A stretch of DNA of 6,644 bases from Erysipelotrichaceae bacterium (lineage in GTDB: Bacteria > Bacillota_I > Bacilli_A > Erysipelotrichales > Erysipelotrichaceae): positions 1-6,644 of the forward strand of contig JAHHRC010000070.1 of NCBI GenBank assembly GCA_020026035.1, written 5' to 3'. The position numbers and the translations under genes are program-made. The notes under the pieces were generated by a model. The model was not told the DNA's origin. It searched no databases and saw only the letters and a list, made by a program, of their open reading frames with translations. Of this stretch, positions 1 to 5,809 are shown one piece after another (position 1 is the stretch's first letter; each line of letters opens with the position of its first letter).

Positions 1-36
1 GCTAGGTCACAGGTTCGAGCCCTGTTTAAGGCGCCA
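1..36 (+). tRNA. 3' part of a tRNA (probably tRNA-Asn), cut by window edge
   Basis: The first 36 bases are identical to positions 166-201 of the complete tRNA-Asn downstream. They cover the end of the anticodon stem, the variable loop, the T arm (ACAGG, TTCGAGC loop, CCTGT), the 3' acceptor strand TTAAGGC, discriminator G and an encoded CCA. The anticodon lies outside the window, so asparagine identity is inferred from the perfect match with the neighbouring copy. It suggests a tandem duplication of the tRNA gene. Confidence 0.85.
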
Positions 37-50
37 TTTGTAAATTGATC

Positions 51-73
51 ATCACAATTGTGGTGATTTTTTT
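51..73 (+). terminator. intrinsic terminator after first tRNA
   Basis: ATCAC (51-55) pairs with GTGAT (63-67) around a 7-nt loop, and a run of seven T closes the element (67-73). The stem is short, but it lies 14 bases after the tRNA CCA and matches in position the terminator that follows the second tRNA. It would end transcription before the second tRNA, which has its own promoter. Confidence 0.65.
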
Positions 74-88
74 ATTGCAAATTTATAC

Positions 89-117
89 TTGCAATGACTT
101 GTGAGTTGGGGTATTAT
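89..117 (+). promoter_or_regulatory. sigma-70/SigA-type promoter of tRNA-Asn
   Basis: The -35 box is TTGCAA at 89-94, the spacer is 17 nt, and the -10 box is TATTAT at 112-117. Transcription would start about 7 nt downstream, just ahead of the mature tRNA 5' end at 126, leaving almost no leader. A second TTGCAA at 75-80 is too far from the -10 box to serve as its -35. Confidence 0.75.
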
Positions 118-125
118 TTAGTCAC

Positions 126-201
126 GCCTTAATAGCTCAGTCGGCAGAGCGAGCGGCTGTTAACCGCTAGGTCACAGGTTCGAGCCCTGTTTAAGGCGCC
201 A
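126..201 (+). tRNA. tRNA-Asn (anticodon GUU)
   Basis: This is a complete 76-nt cloverleaf. The acceptor stem GCCTTAA (126-132) pairs perfectly with TTAAGGC (191-197). The D stem is GCTC/GAGC with GG in the loop. The anticodon stem AGCGG/CCGCT encloses the loop CTGTTAA, which puts GTT at 159-161. The variable loop is 5 nt, the T stem ACAGG/CCTGT closes the loop TTCGAGC, the discriminator is G, and CCA is encoded. A GUU anticodon with a G discriminator is as expected for asparagine. It has its own promoter upstream and a UUCG-loop terminator immediately downstream, so it appears to be a single-gene transcription unit. It is the second copy of a tandem pair. Confidence 0.97.
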
Positions 202-210
202 TTTGTACAT

Positions 211-234
211 AACATCACTTCGGTGGTGTTTTTT
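211..234 (+). terminator. intrinsic terminator of tRNA-Asn
   Basis: AACATCAC (211-218) pairs with GTGGTGTT (223-230), eight pairs with one G-U, closed by the very stable TTCG tetraloop and followed by a T tract to 234. It ends the tRNA transcript before the promoter of the next gene. Confidence 0.9.
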
Positions 235-244
235 ATTTTATACA

Positions 245-273
245 TGGATAAGGGTTTTCATTGTTGGTATAAT
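245..273 (+). promoter_or_regulatory. extended -10 promoter for the 296-1470 gene pair
   Basis: A perfect TATAAT lies at 268-273, preceded by TG plus one base (265-267), making an extended -10 element. The best -35 candidate at 17-nt spacing is TGGATA (245-250), a 4/6 match. The start of transcription would fall near 280, leaving a leader of about 15 nt before the ATG at 296. Confidence 0.7.
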
Positions 274-283
274 GGATGGAAAG

Positions 284-290
284 AGAGGTG
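284..290 (+). promoter_or_regulatory. ribosome binding site deciding the start at 296
   Basis: AGAGGTG ends 5 nt before the ATG at 296. It sits downstream of the promoter, whereas the earlier in-frame TTG at 203 lies next to the tRNA CCA end and before the tRNA terminator, so 296 is the credible start. Confidence 0.75.
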
Positions 291-295
291 TGTCT

Positions 296-1003
296 ATGAG
301 TTGGACTGCATTTTGGATTTTTGTTGGAGTTATGGCTGTATTGTATGTGTTGAATCAGTTTTTTACCCAGCGTAAGGTAGCTGTGATGTCGATGATGTTG
401 TATCGTCAAGGGGATGTGGATGGCTATTTGAAGGAGTTGGATCATTGGACGACGAAGTTTATGTTTTCGAAGAATTTGCGTCGTTTGATGTTAATTGATG
501 CATACATGGCAAAAGATGACATTGAAAGCTTGAAGGCTTTGTTTGATGAGATTGATGGATTGAAGATTCCGGATGGTGATCGGATGACGGTGTTACAGAA
601 GGAGATTCCGTTCTATTTGAATCTGAATGAAGTGGATAAGGTCAAAGAGGTGTATGCGAAGATGAATGAGATCTATGCGCGTATTCCTGAGAAGAAAAAG
701 AAGAAGAGTAACTATGATCGTATGATGCAAGAGATGAAGTATTTGCTTGCGATTCATGTGGATCAAGATGGAAGCTATGCGAAAGAGTTGTTTGATCTTG
801 GTGAGTCATTAAAGGATGATATTCCATCTGGTGTGTATTTCTTTAAGGCGGCACAGTCGTATTATCTATTGAATAATAAAGCGATGGTGGAACGTTCGTT
901 GAATAAGGCGAAGACGCGTCTTGTTGGTACACCGATGGAAGAAAAGATCAAAGAGTTACTTGCGACAAAGAAGTATGCGCATGTGATGGAAACACGGTTG
1001 TAG
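296..1003 (+). CDS. uncharacterised membrane-anchored helical (TPR-like) protein, 235 aa
   Basis: I do not recognise a named family. Residues 3-21 form one hydrophobic segment, followed by a basic stretch (TQRK), which suggests an N-terminal membrane anchor with the bulk of the protein in the cytoplasm. The rest looks almost entirely alpha-helical, with repeated helix-turn-helix units rich in Leu, Tyr, Lys and Glu (for example around residues 38-115 and 150-225). This resembles a TPR-like or solenoid scaffold, and such folds usually bind other proteins. A run of five lysines sits at residues 133-137 between the two helical halves. The ATG at 296 is chosen because it has a promoter and RBS; the frame is open back to 203, but that extension runs through the tRNA terminator. 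The gene is followed after 8 nt by another small membrane gene and is probably co-transcribed with it. Existence of the gene is secure; its role is unknown. Confidence 0.85.
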   Translation: MSWTAFWIFVGVMAVLYVLNQFFTQRKVAVMSMMLYRQGDVDGYLKELDHWTTKFMFSKNLRRLMLIDAYMAKDDIESLKALFDEIDGLKIPDGDRMTVLQKEIPFYLNLNEVDKVKEVYAKMNEIYARIPEKKKKKSNYDRMMQEMKYLLAIHVDQDGSYAKELFDLGESLKDDIPSGVYFFKAAQSYYLLNNKAMVERSLNKAKTRLVGTPMEEKIKELLATKKYAHVMETRL

Positions 1004-1007
1004 GTGA
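1002..1007 (+). promoter_or_regulatory. ribosome binding site overlapping the upstream stop codon
   Basis: AGGTGA overlaps the last two bases of the TAG stop of the 296-1003 gene and lies 4 nt before the ATG at 1012. This arrangement favours translational coupling of the two genes. Confidence 0.7.
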
Positions 1008-1011
1008 CAAG

Positions 1012-1470
1012 ATGGATTACGGAGATTTAATGTTTTATATCTTGGATGCGTATGCATTGTATGTGGCGTATCAAAGTTTTGAGAATTCAAGAAAGATTAA
1101 AGTGGAAACGACGGTTGGCGTGAAGTTTAAATGGTTAATTCCATCGATTGTGGTATGTATTGCCCTGATTGGGTTTACAAGCTATGAAGGAGTCTTTCGG
1201 ATGGTGCAAACAGTTGTCTTATTAACTCTTGCATCGGCGAGTTATATGTCGAAGAGTGGGTTAAGCGATGAGGGGATTGTTCGCATGGGGAAGTTATATC
1301 GCTACAAGGATGTAACGAAGGTAGATATCAATGACACGGATTGTTGTGTGATGTTTACGAAGAATGTGACGCCATCTGCGTTGTATTTTGACTTTGAACA
1401 AATGGATGAAGTACGGGCGTACTTAGGGAAGTTTGTGAAGTTGAGTAAGAAGAAAGAAATTCGTTATTAA
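1012..1470 (+). CDS. small membrane protein with C-terminal PH-like/DUF5673-type domain, 152 aa
   Basis: Hydrophobic segments are visible at about residues 5-22, 39-56 and 62-79; the last two are the clearest membrane spans. The remaining soluble part (about 82-143) begins with LSDEGIVRMGKLYRYKDV. This strand-rich opening, with GI.. and ..Y.DV followed by alternating hydrophobic residues, recalls the bacterial PH-like domains of DUF5673 or YcxB-type membrane proteins, which follow one or two membrane helices in the same way. That assignment rests on recollected sequence style only. The tail is lysine-rich (KLSKKK). The gene follows the helical membrane-anchored protein by 8 nt and shares its stop/RBS overlap, so the two products probably act together at the membrane. 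A hairpin starts 3 nt after the stop codon. No specific function can be given. Confidence 0.82.
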   Translation: MDYGDLMFYILDAYALYVAYQSFENSRKIKVETTVGVKFKWLIPSIVVCIALIGFTSYEGVFRMVQTVVLLTLASASYMSKSGLSDEGIVRMGKLYRYKDVTKVDINDTDCCVMFTKNVTPSALYFDFEQMDEVRAYLGKFVKLSKKKEIRY

Positions 1471-1472
1471 GT

Positions 1473-1503
1473 AGAAAATGGTAGGAAGCTATCGTTTTCT
1501 TTT
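1473..1503 (+). terminator. hairpin terminator or attenuator between the small gene pair and tex
   Basis: AGAAAATGGTAG (1473-1484) pairs along its full 12 bases with CTATCGTTTTCT (1489-1500), with two G-U pairs and a GAAG tetraloop. Four T (1500-1503) follow, then GTCT. The stem is long but the U tract is short, so termination may be partial. No convincing promoter lies in the 22 bases between it and the tex start, so tex may depend on read-through or on a promoter inside the upstream genes. Confidence 0.7.
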
Positions 1504-1511
1504 GTCTATAG

Positions 1512-1519
1512 AAAGTGAG
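1512..1519 (+). promoter_or_regulatory. weak ribosome binding site of tex
   Basis: AAAGTGAG ends 6 nt before the ATG at 1526. It matches the anti-Shine-Dalgarno only partly, but it is better placed than anything before the alternative ATG at 1478, which itself lies inside the hairpin. Confidence 0.5.
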
Positions 1520-1525
1520 TTAGAT

Positions 1526-3790
1526 ATGAACGAAGAGATTATTGTTGCGATTGCAAAAAAGTTGAAGGTAAAACAAAGCCAGGTGGTAGCGGTGTTAGAG
1601 CTCTTAGAAGAGGGAAACACGGTACCATTTATTGCGCGTTACCGTAAGGAAAAGACGGGTGCGCTTGATGAAGAGCAGATTCTTTTTATTGAAAAGGAAT
1701 ACCAATATGAGTTGAAGTTAGCAACCCGTAAGGAAGCGGTGTTAGCGGCGATTGAAACACAAGGAAAGCTTACCGAGGAAATCAAGCAGGAAGTGAATGC
1801 TTGTACGAAGCTATCACAGGTGGAGGATATTTATCGTCCATATGCACAAAAGAAAAAGACCCGTGCTGCGGTTGCGATTAAGCATGGTTTACAACCACTT
1901 GCGGACTATATGTTGTCTTGTCCGGAAAGTGGCGATTTAGAGGAAGTAAGTAAGGCGTACTTGAATGAGGATGTAATAAGCGTGGAAGATGCGATTCAAG
2001 GGGCTTGCGATATTATTGCCGAAGTTGTTAGTGACAATGCGAAACAACGTTGGGCATTCAAGGAATTGATTGAAAAGTCTGGTGCGATTCAAACTAAGGT
2101 GAAGAAAAATAATCCAGATGAAGAAAAGAAAGTCTACCAAGATTACTATGACCATAGTGAGAAGGTCAGTACGATTGCCAATCACCGTATTATGGCGATT
2201 GATCGTGCGGAGAAGGAAAAGGTGCTTACGGTTAGCTTTGTCTATGATGTAGAGCATGTCAAAGAGGAAGCGCTTCGTAACTTAGTGCATGGGAAGGATA
2301 CCTATGTGTTAGAGCAATTGAAGAATGCGGCATATGATGGATGTACGCGTTTGTTACTACCGAGTATTGAACGTGAGATTCGTTCCGATTTATCGGCGCG
2401 TGCGCATGAGAGTTCAATTGAGATTTTCTCAATGAACTTAGAGAAGTTATTACTACAACCACCGCTCAAGGGTAGAGTTGTATTAGGCTTTGACCCAGCG
2501 TTCCGTACGGGTTGTAAGTTGGCTGTTTTAGATGAAACAGGTAAGATGTTAACGATTGAGAAGATTTATCCACATGAACCTGTGAATAAGAAAGAGGAAG
2601 CGGCGAAGAAGATGCTTTCCTTGATTAGCAAGTACAAAGTGGAAATCATTGCGATTGGAAATGGAACTGCATCACGTGAATCGGAGCGTTTTGTGGCGGA
2701 TTTGATTCGTGACAATGCGTTATCGGTTAGCTATGCGATTGTAAGTGAAGCTGGTGCGTCGGTGTATTCGGCAGGTGATATTGCCCGTGCAGAATTCCCG
2801 GATTTAGCGGTAGAAGAGCGTTCGGCGGTTTCGATTGGTCGTCGTTTGTTAGATCCACTTGCGGAATTAATTAAGATTGATCCAAAGTCGATTGGGGTAG
2901 GTCAGTACCAACATGACTTGCCACAAAAGGATTTGACAGCTCGTTTAGATGAAGCGGTTATGAAGGCTGTAAATAGAACGGGTGCGGACTTGAATACGGC
3001 TTCGATTGAATTATTGACCCATATTTCAGGTTTGAATGCATCGACGGCAAATGAGATTGTGAAACACCGGAATGAACATGGAAAGTTTACATCTCGTAAG
3101 CAATTGTTAGATGTTAAGAAGTTAGGGCCTAAGACATTTGAACAGTGTGCCGGATTCTTGCGTATTGTGGGTGGTAGTGAACCACTTGATGAAACATCGA
3201 TTCACCCTGAGTCCTATCAGGATGCGTATAAGGTGATGGAAGCGTGTGGCATTGAAAAGCTTGGTGTAGCCGATGCGACATTTGATGAAGAAGCACTGAA
3301 GGATTTAGGTATTGATTCCTATACGTTAAAGGATATCGAAGATGCGATTCGTCAGCCACTTCGTGATTATCGTGACCAATTTGAAGGGGCGATTTTGAAG
3401 TCGGATGTACTTGAGTTAAGTGATTTGCATGTTGGAGATCAATTAGCTGGTACGGTTCGTAACGTTGTTGACTTTGGGGCATTTGTGGATATTGGCTTGC
3501 ATTCCGATGGTTTGGTGCATATTTCACATATGTCGATGAAGCGTTTGAAACATCCTTCCGAATTGTTAGCGGTTGGTGATATTGTGAAGGTGTATGTGCT
3601 TGAAATTGATGAGGCACGTGAACGTATTCAATTGTCGTTGTTGTCACCAAGTGATTTACAAAAGCGTGATGAGGCGTATAAGGCGAATAAGAATCGCAAT
3701 AAGAAGAAGCATAAGAACCAAAAACCAAAGAAAAAAGAGCTTACGATGGATGAGGCGAAGGCTCGTTTGTTAGAACGGTTTAAGAAGTAA
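1526..3790 (+). CDS. tex: Tex family S1 RNA-binding protein (transcription accessory protein), 754 aa
   Basis: Tex is a conserved cytoplasmic nucleic-acid-binding protein, structurally related to eukaryotic Spt6 and linked to transcription. The whole family architecture is present. An N-terminal helical region carries the signature EGNTVPFIARYRKE (about residues 29-42). A YqgF/RNase H-like domain starts at VVLGFDPAFRTGCK (about 318-331) and includes GNGTASRE (379-386). Next come SEAGASVYSA and the conserved DPKSIGVGQYQHD (452-464), then tandem helix-hairpin-helix motifs (about 484-549, with DLNTAS, LGPKTFEQCAGF). An S1 domain follows at about 637-708 (GTVRNVVDFGAFVDIG, HISHMS), and the end is a lysine-rich tail (712-754). 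The length is normal for Tex. ATG 1526 is chosen because it begins MNEEII as other Tex proteins do. The ATG at 1478 would add 16 unrelated residues and lies inside a hairpin. A strong terminator follows the stop codon. Confidence 0.97.
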   Translation: MNEEIIVAIAKKLKVKQSQVVAVLELLEEGNTVPFIARYRKEKTGALDEEQILFIEKEYQYELKLATRKEAVLAAIETQGKLTEEIKQEVNACTKLSQVEDIYRPYAQKKKTRAAVAIKHGLQPLADYMLSCPESGDLEEVSKAYLNEDVISVEDAIQGACDIIAEVVSDNAKQRWAFKELIEKSGAIQTKVKKNNPDEEKKVYQDYYDHSEKVSTIANHRIMAIDRAEKEKVLTVSFVYDVEHVKEEALRNLVHGKDTYVLEQLKNAAYDGCTRLLLPSIEREIRSDLSARAHESSIEIFSMNLEKLLLQPPLKGRVVLGFDPAFRTGCKLAVLDETGKMLTIEKIYPHEPVNKKEEAAKKMLSLISKYKVEIIAIGNGTASRESERFVADLIRDNALSVSYAIVSEAGASVYSAGDIARAEFPDLAVEERSAVSIGRRLLDPLAELIKIDPKSIGVGQYQHDLPQKDLTARLDEAVMKAVNRTGADLNTASIELLTHISGLNASTANEIVKHRNEHGKFTSRKQLLDVKKLGPKTFEQCAGFLRIVGGSEPLDETSIHPESYQDAYKVMEACGIEKLGVADATFDEEALKDLGIDSYTLKDIEDAIRQPLRDYRDQFEGAILKSDVLELSDLHVGDQLAGTVRNVVDFGAFVDIGLHSDGLVHISHMSMKRLKHPSELLAVGDIVKVYVLEIDEARERIQLSLLSPSDLQKRDEAYKANKNRNKKKHKNQKPKKKELTMDEAKARLLERFKK

Positions 3791-3793
3791 TAG

Positions 3794-3820
3794 AAAAGAT
3801 GCACGGTTGTGCATCTTTTT
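3794..3820. terminator. bidirectional terminator between tex and the convergent operon
   Basis: AAAAGATGCAC (3794-3804) pairs perfectly over 11 bp with GTGCATCTTTT (3809-3819) around a GGTT loop. A T tract follows on the plus strand (3816-3820) and four T on the minus strand. It lies 3 bases after the tex stop and 2 bases from the stop codon of the minus-strand gene, so it can end both transcripts. Confidence 0.92.
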
Positions 3821-3822
3821 GA

Positions 3823-4164
3823 TTAGGCATGGCAGCTTTCAATGATGTTTTCGTCTGTTTGTAGGGTGTTTGTGAGGTATTGGTGGATGATATCATCACA
3901 GTTTCCACTTGCGCCTGAGATGTAGTGGATGTTGGCGTTTTGTAGTTTACTACAAGCGCCTTGGCACATTGCGTTTAAAATGACAGTGTCAACGTTTTGA
4001 CTTTGTAGGAAGGTGATGATTTCACCGTGTTTTGCGCCATTTGTGTCGATGACGTTTGCGTTTACGATGGTCGTTCCTTCAATGTCGTAGATTTTGAATT
4101 CAGTTGTTTTTCCAAAGTATGGAAAGATTTCGCCATCTTTGTGGCTGATTGCAATTCGTTTCAT
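3823..4164 (-). CDS. NifX/NifB-type (dinitrogenase iron-molybdenum cofactor biosynthesis) domain protein, 113 aa
   Basis: The protein has the hallmarks of the small NifB/NifX/DUF134-associated family: an opening strand MKRIAISHKDGEI, then the PYFGKTTEFKIYD block (about residues 15-27), a V.DTNGAKHG segment (38-47), a NVDTVIL strand and ISGASGN with a helical end. In nitrogenase systems such domains carry FeMo-cofactor precursors. Stand-alone versions in non-fixing anaerobes are common and have no settled role; metal or Fe-S cluster handling is the usual guess. No other nif gene is in the window, so a role in nitrogen fixation is not implied. It carries four cysteines (67, 71, 89, 111) and ends SCHA. 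Cys67 and Cys71 lie in a loop that is normally glycine-rich in relatives. The gene sits 11 nt after the cell-wall peptidase gene and its RBS overlaps the peptidase stop codon, so the two are probably one operon. Confidence 0.88.
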   Translation of the reverse strand: MKRIAISHKDGEIFPYFGKTTEFKIYDIEGTTIVNANVIDTNGAKHGEIITFLQSQNVDTVILNAMCQGACSKLQNANIHYISGASGNCDDIIHQYLTNTLQTDENIIESCHA

Positions 4165-4170
4165 GTTTTT

Positions 4171-4177
4171 CTCCTTT
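4171..4177 (-). promoter_or_regulatory. ribosome binding site overlapping the peptidase stop codon
   Basis: Read on the minus strand, AAAGGAG lies 6 nt before the ATG at 4164-4162. Its first two A are the end of the peptidase TAA (4178-4176). This is a strong site placed for coupled translation of the NifX-like protein. Confidence 0.85.
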
Positions 4178-5699
4178 ATTTATCGCCGAAGCATTTAATG
4201 TATCCATCACATGGATTGATGTGAATGCCGTTTTCGCCTTCGATGTAGAAGTGCGTATGTGGGGTTGAGGCAAGACCTGTCATACCAAGGGTTCCGATGA
4301 TGTCGCCTTTATCGACGATGGTTCCTACTGGTAATGGGCTTGGTACGGACATGTGTCCATAGTAGGTACGGTAGCCGTTATTGTGGTTGATGAAGACGTA
4401 GTTACCGGATATTGGGTGGTAGCTATTTTCTTCAATGACACCACGGTCGGATGCGTAAACTGGTCCGTAGTGGTTGTAGGAGTCTTGTACGTCAATGGCA
4501 AGGTGACCTGGGTAGCCAAGCCAGCCGTTGATGATATTTGGGTTGTCGGTTGGCCAACGGTACGTGCCGGTTCCAAAGCCTGGGATTTCAATCGTTCCGA
4601 CTTTCATGATTTCTGTCGTTGGTTGCATGGTGTCAATGGAGGACATTAGTTTACCAGAGACTAGGATTCCGTTGATCCATTTTTCTTCATAGAGGGAATT
4701 CTTCGAGCCATCGATTCCTTGTTGGATAATTTCTGTAACTCCTGCTCGTAATGTGTCGTCTTGTTGGTAAATGGCTTCGAAGTAGATTGGTTCTTTCTTC
4801 ATGTGTTCTTTGGTTATGATGACGTCCATGATTGGGGTGAAGTAGGTGGTGCATAGTTCCATTCCTTCTTCTAGGACTTGGTCAACGCTTTGGATTTTGT
4901 CACGGTTGATGTTCATGACTTGGGTGGCGGTTAGACCGAAGTTTTTCATACCAACACCGGCTACGGTGTCGTTTTGAACGACGGTGTAGTAGGTGCGGTC
5001 TTTGTTGTCGCCGTATTTGATGTATTCTAGGATTTCTTCTTCGCTCATTTTGACATCTTCTTTGGATACGAAGGTTTCTTCAAGGGTGATGTTTTGGGCG
5101 ATGGACACACCGATTGGTCTTGAACCATATGTCTTTAGAGGAGGTGTTTCGTGGCCGTTATTGAGGAGGTTGAAGTCTTGGGTGTCAATGTAGTAAGAAA
5201 GGTAGGTTTGTAGGGCTTTGGTGTAGAGTTCTTCGTTTTTGACATAGAACTTCGCATAGACGTTTCCTTTGTCATCGGAAAGTTCTACAGCGGTTGCTTT
5301 GATGGCAACGAGGTCATTGGCTTTGATGTAGTCAATGAGTTGTTGGTCAATGTTTTCGTATAGGTTGTAGTCTTGAATGGTGGTGGTATACATATCACTT
5401 GCGAGTGAGAGTTCGCTGTTTTCAAAGGTTTGTTGGTAGTCTTTTTTATAGAGGTCTTTGAGGAATTGTTGAATCATGGATGAATCGGTGATGGTTCCAA
5501 GTAGATGGTCTTGGTAGTACAGGCATGTGGTTTCTTTTGGGGTAGAGACATGGCCTATTATGTGTTGGTTTAAAGCACCGATTGTAATGTTTTGACTGGC
5601 GTCTACTTGGGTGGTTTTGGGGATGCTTACTTTATTTGTAATAAGAGTGACAATGATTGCACTAATGAGTGCAAGAGTTAGTGTAAGGTATTTTTTCAT
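4176..5699 (-). CDS. secreted or membrane-anchored LysM-G5-M23 (LytM) peptidoglycan peptidase, 507 aa
   Basis: Residues 1-21 (KKY followed by a long hydrophobic run) form a signal peptide or N-terminal membrane anchor; there is no lipobox cysteine. Residues 25-235 have no domain I can name. A LysM-like segment follows (about 236-286: YYTVVQNDTVAGVGMKNFG, TATQVMNIN), which would bind peptidoglycan. A G5-like domain follows at about 290-368, then a C-terminal M23/LytM zinc peptidase (about 380-500). The zinc and catalytic motifs are visible: GHLAID gives HxxxD (His399, Asp403), YYGHM carries His448, and HTH gives HxH (His481, His483). The enzyme should therefore be active, cutting peptide cross-bridges in the cell wall during growth, division or sporulation. 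HTH replaces the common HLH, which leaves both metal-site histidines in place. The ATG at 5699 is preferred over one nine codons upstream because AGGGAGG lies just before it and the signal peptide begins there. It is the first gene of a two-gene operon. Confidence 0.93.
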   Translation of the reverse strand: MKKYLTLTLALISAIIVTLITNKVSIPKTTQVDASQNITIGALNQHIIGHVSTPKETTCLYYQDHLLGTITDSSMIQQFLKDLYKKDYQQTFENSELSLASDMYTTTIQDYNLYENIDQQLIDYIKANDLVAIKATAVELSDDKGNVYAKFYVKNEELYTKALQTYLSYYIDTQDFNLLNNGHETPPLKTYGSRPIGVSIAQNITLEETFVSKEDVKMSEEEILEYIKYGDNKDRTYYTVVQNDTVAGVGMKNFGLTATQVMNINRDKIQSVDQVLEEGMELCTTYFTPIMDVIITKEHMKKEPIYFEAIYQQDDTLRAGVTEIIQQGIDGSKNSLYEEKWINGILVSGKLMSSIDTMQPTTEIMKVGTIEIPGFGTGTYRWPTDNPNIINGWLGYPGHLAIDVQDSYNHYGPVYASDRGVIEENSYHPISGNYVFINHNNGYRTYYGHMSVPSPLPVGTIVDKGDIIGTLGMTGLASTPHTHFYIEGENGIHINPCDGYIKCFGDK

Positions 5700-5703
5700 A
5701 AAT

Positions 5704-5710
5704 CCTCCCT
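5704..5710 (-). promoter_or_regulatory. ribosome binding site of the M23 peptidase gene
   Basis: Minus-strand AGGGAGG ends 4 nt before the ATG at 5699-5697. It selects this start over the upstream in-frame ATG at 5726, which overlaps the predicted -10 box. Confidence 0.85.
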
Positions 5711-5721
5711 GTTGCCTTTCT

Positions 5722-5730
5722 ATCATAGCA
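5722..5730 (-). promoter_or_regulatory. extended -10 promoter of the peptidase operon
   Basis: On the minus strand TGC is followed by TATGAT (5727-5722), an extended -10 with a 5/6 core. No good -35 box is seen at 16-18 nt, which extended -10 promoters tolerate. Transcription would start around 5714, giving a very short leader. The upstream in-frame ATG overlaps this box. Confidence 0.5.
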
Positions 5731-5762
5731 TGACTCTTGTGTTACTTGTGAGTGAATTAGTA

Positions 5763-5792
5763 TTGTGAAAATTGCGATTTATAAGGCATAAT
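5763..5792 (+). promoter_or_regulatory. possible promoter of the transposase-like gene
   Basis: TTGTGA (5763-5768), an 18-nt spacer and CATAAT (5787-5792) form a modest promoter. The start point would fall close to 5799, almost on the RBS. An alternative -10, TATAAG (5780-5785), lacks a good -35. The promoter points away from the peptidase promoter, so the 5700-5809 gap is a divergent regulatory region. Confidence 0.4.
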
Positions 5793-5798
5793 TGTGAT

Positions 5799-5804
5799 AG
5801 GTGA
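5799..5804 (+). promoter_or_regulatory. ribosome binding site deciding the start at 5810
   Basis: AGGTGA ends 5 nt before ATG 5810. The in-frame ATG at 5804 overlaps this site and so is unlikely to be used. The chosen start gives MAFFLK, the usual N-terminus of related transposases. Confidence 0.75.
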
Positions 5805-5809
5805 TGAAT

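Noticed and set aside
75..94. Direct repeat TTGCAA at 75-80 and 89-94 before the tRNA
   Set aside because: The second copy is explained as the -35 box; the first is too far from any -10 box and six bases can repeat by chance.
97..106. Ten bases (97-106) repeated exactly at 5744-5753
   Set aside because: Several exact 10-base matches are expected by chance in a window of this size, and the two contexts differ.
203..295. N-terminal extension of the first gene back to a TTG at 203
   Set aside because: It begins two bases after the tRNA CCA end, crosses the tRNA terminator and lies upstream of the promoter; the ATG at 296 has a good RBS.
1478..1525. Upstream ATG of tex at 1478
   Set aside because: It lies inside the 1473-1500 hairpin, has no clear RBS, and would add 16 residues not seen at the Tex N-terminus.
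1937..2257. 106-codon minus-strand frame inside tex
   Set aside because: It is a shadow of tex without start signals or recognisable domains.
3129..3728. 199-codon minus-strand frame inside tex
   Set aside because: It is antisense to the HhH and S1 coding region of a well-recognised gene; the His/Ser/Tyr-rich translation is typical of a shadow frame.
3823..4164. Nitrogen fixation role for the NifX-like gene
   Set aside because: Stand-alone members are widespread in non-fixing anaerobes and no other nif gene is in view.
4353..4649. 98-codon plus-strand frame inside the M23 domain region
   Set aside because: It overlaps the catalytic M23 coding region on the opposite strand; its Val-rich translation reflects codon bias.
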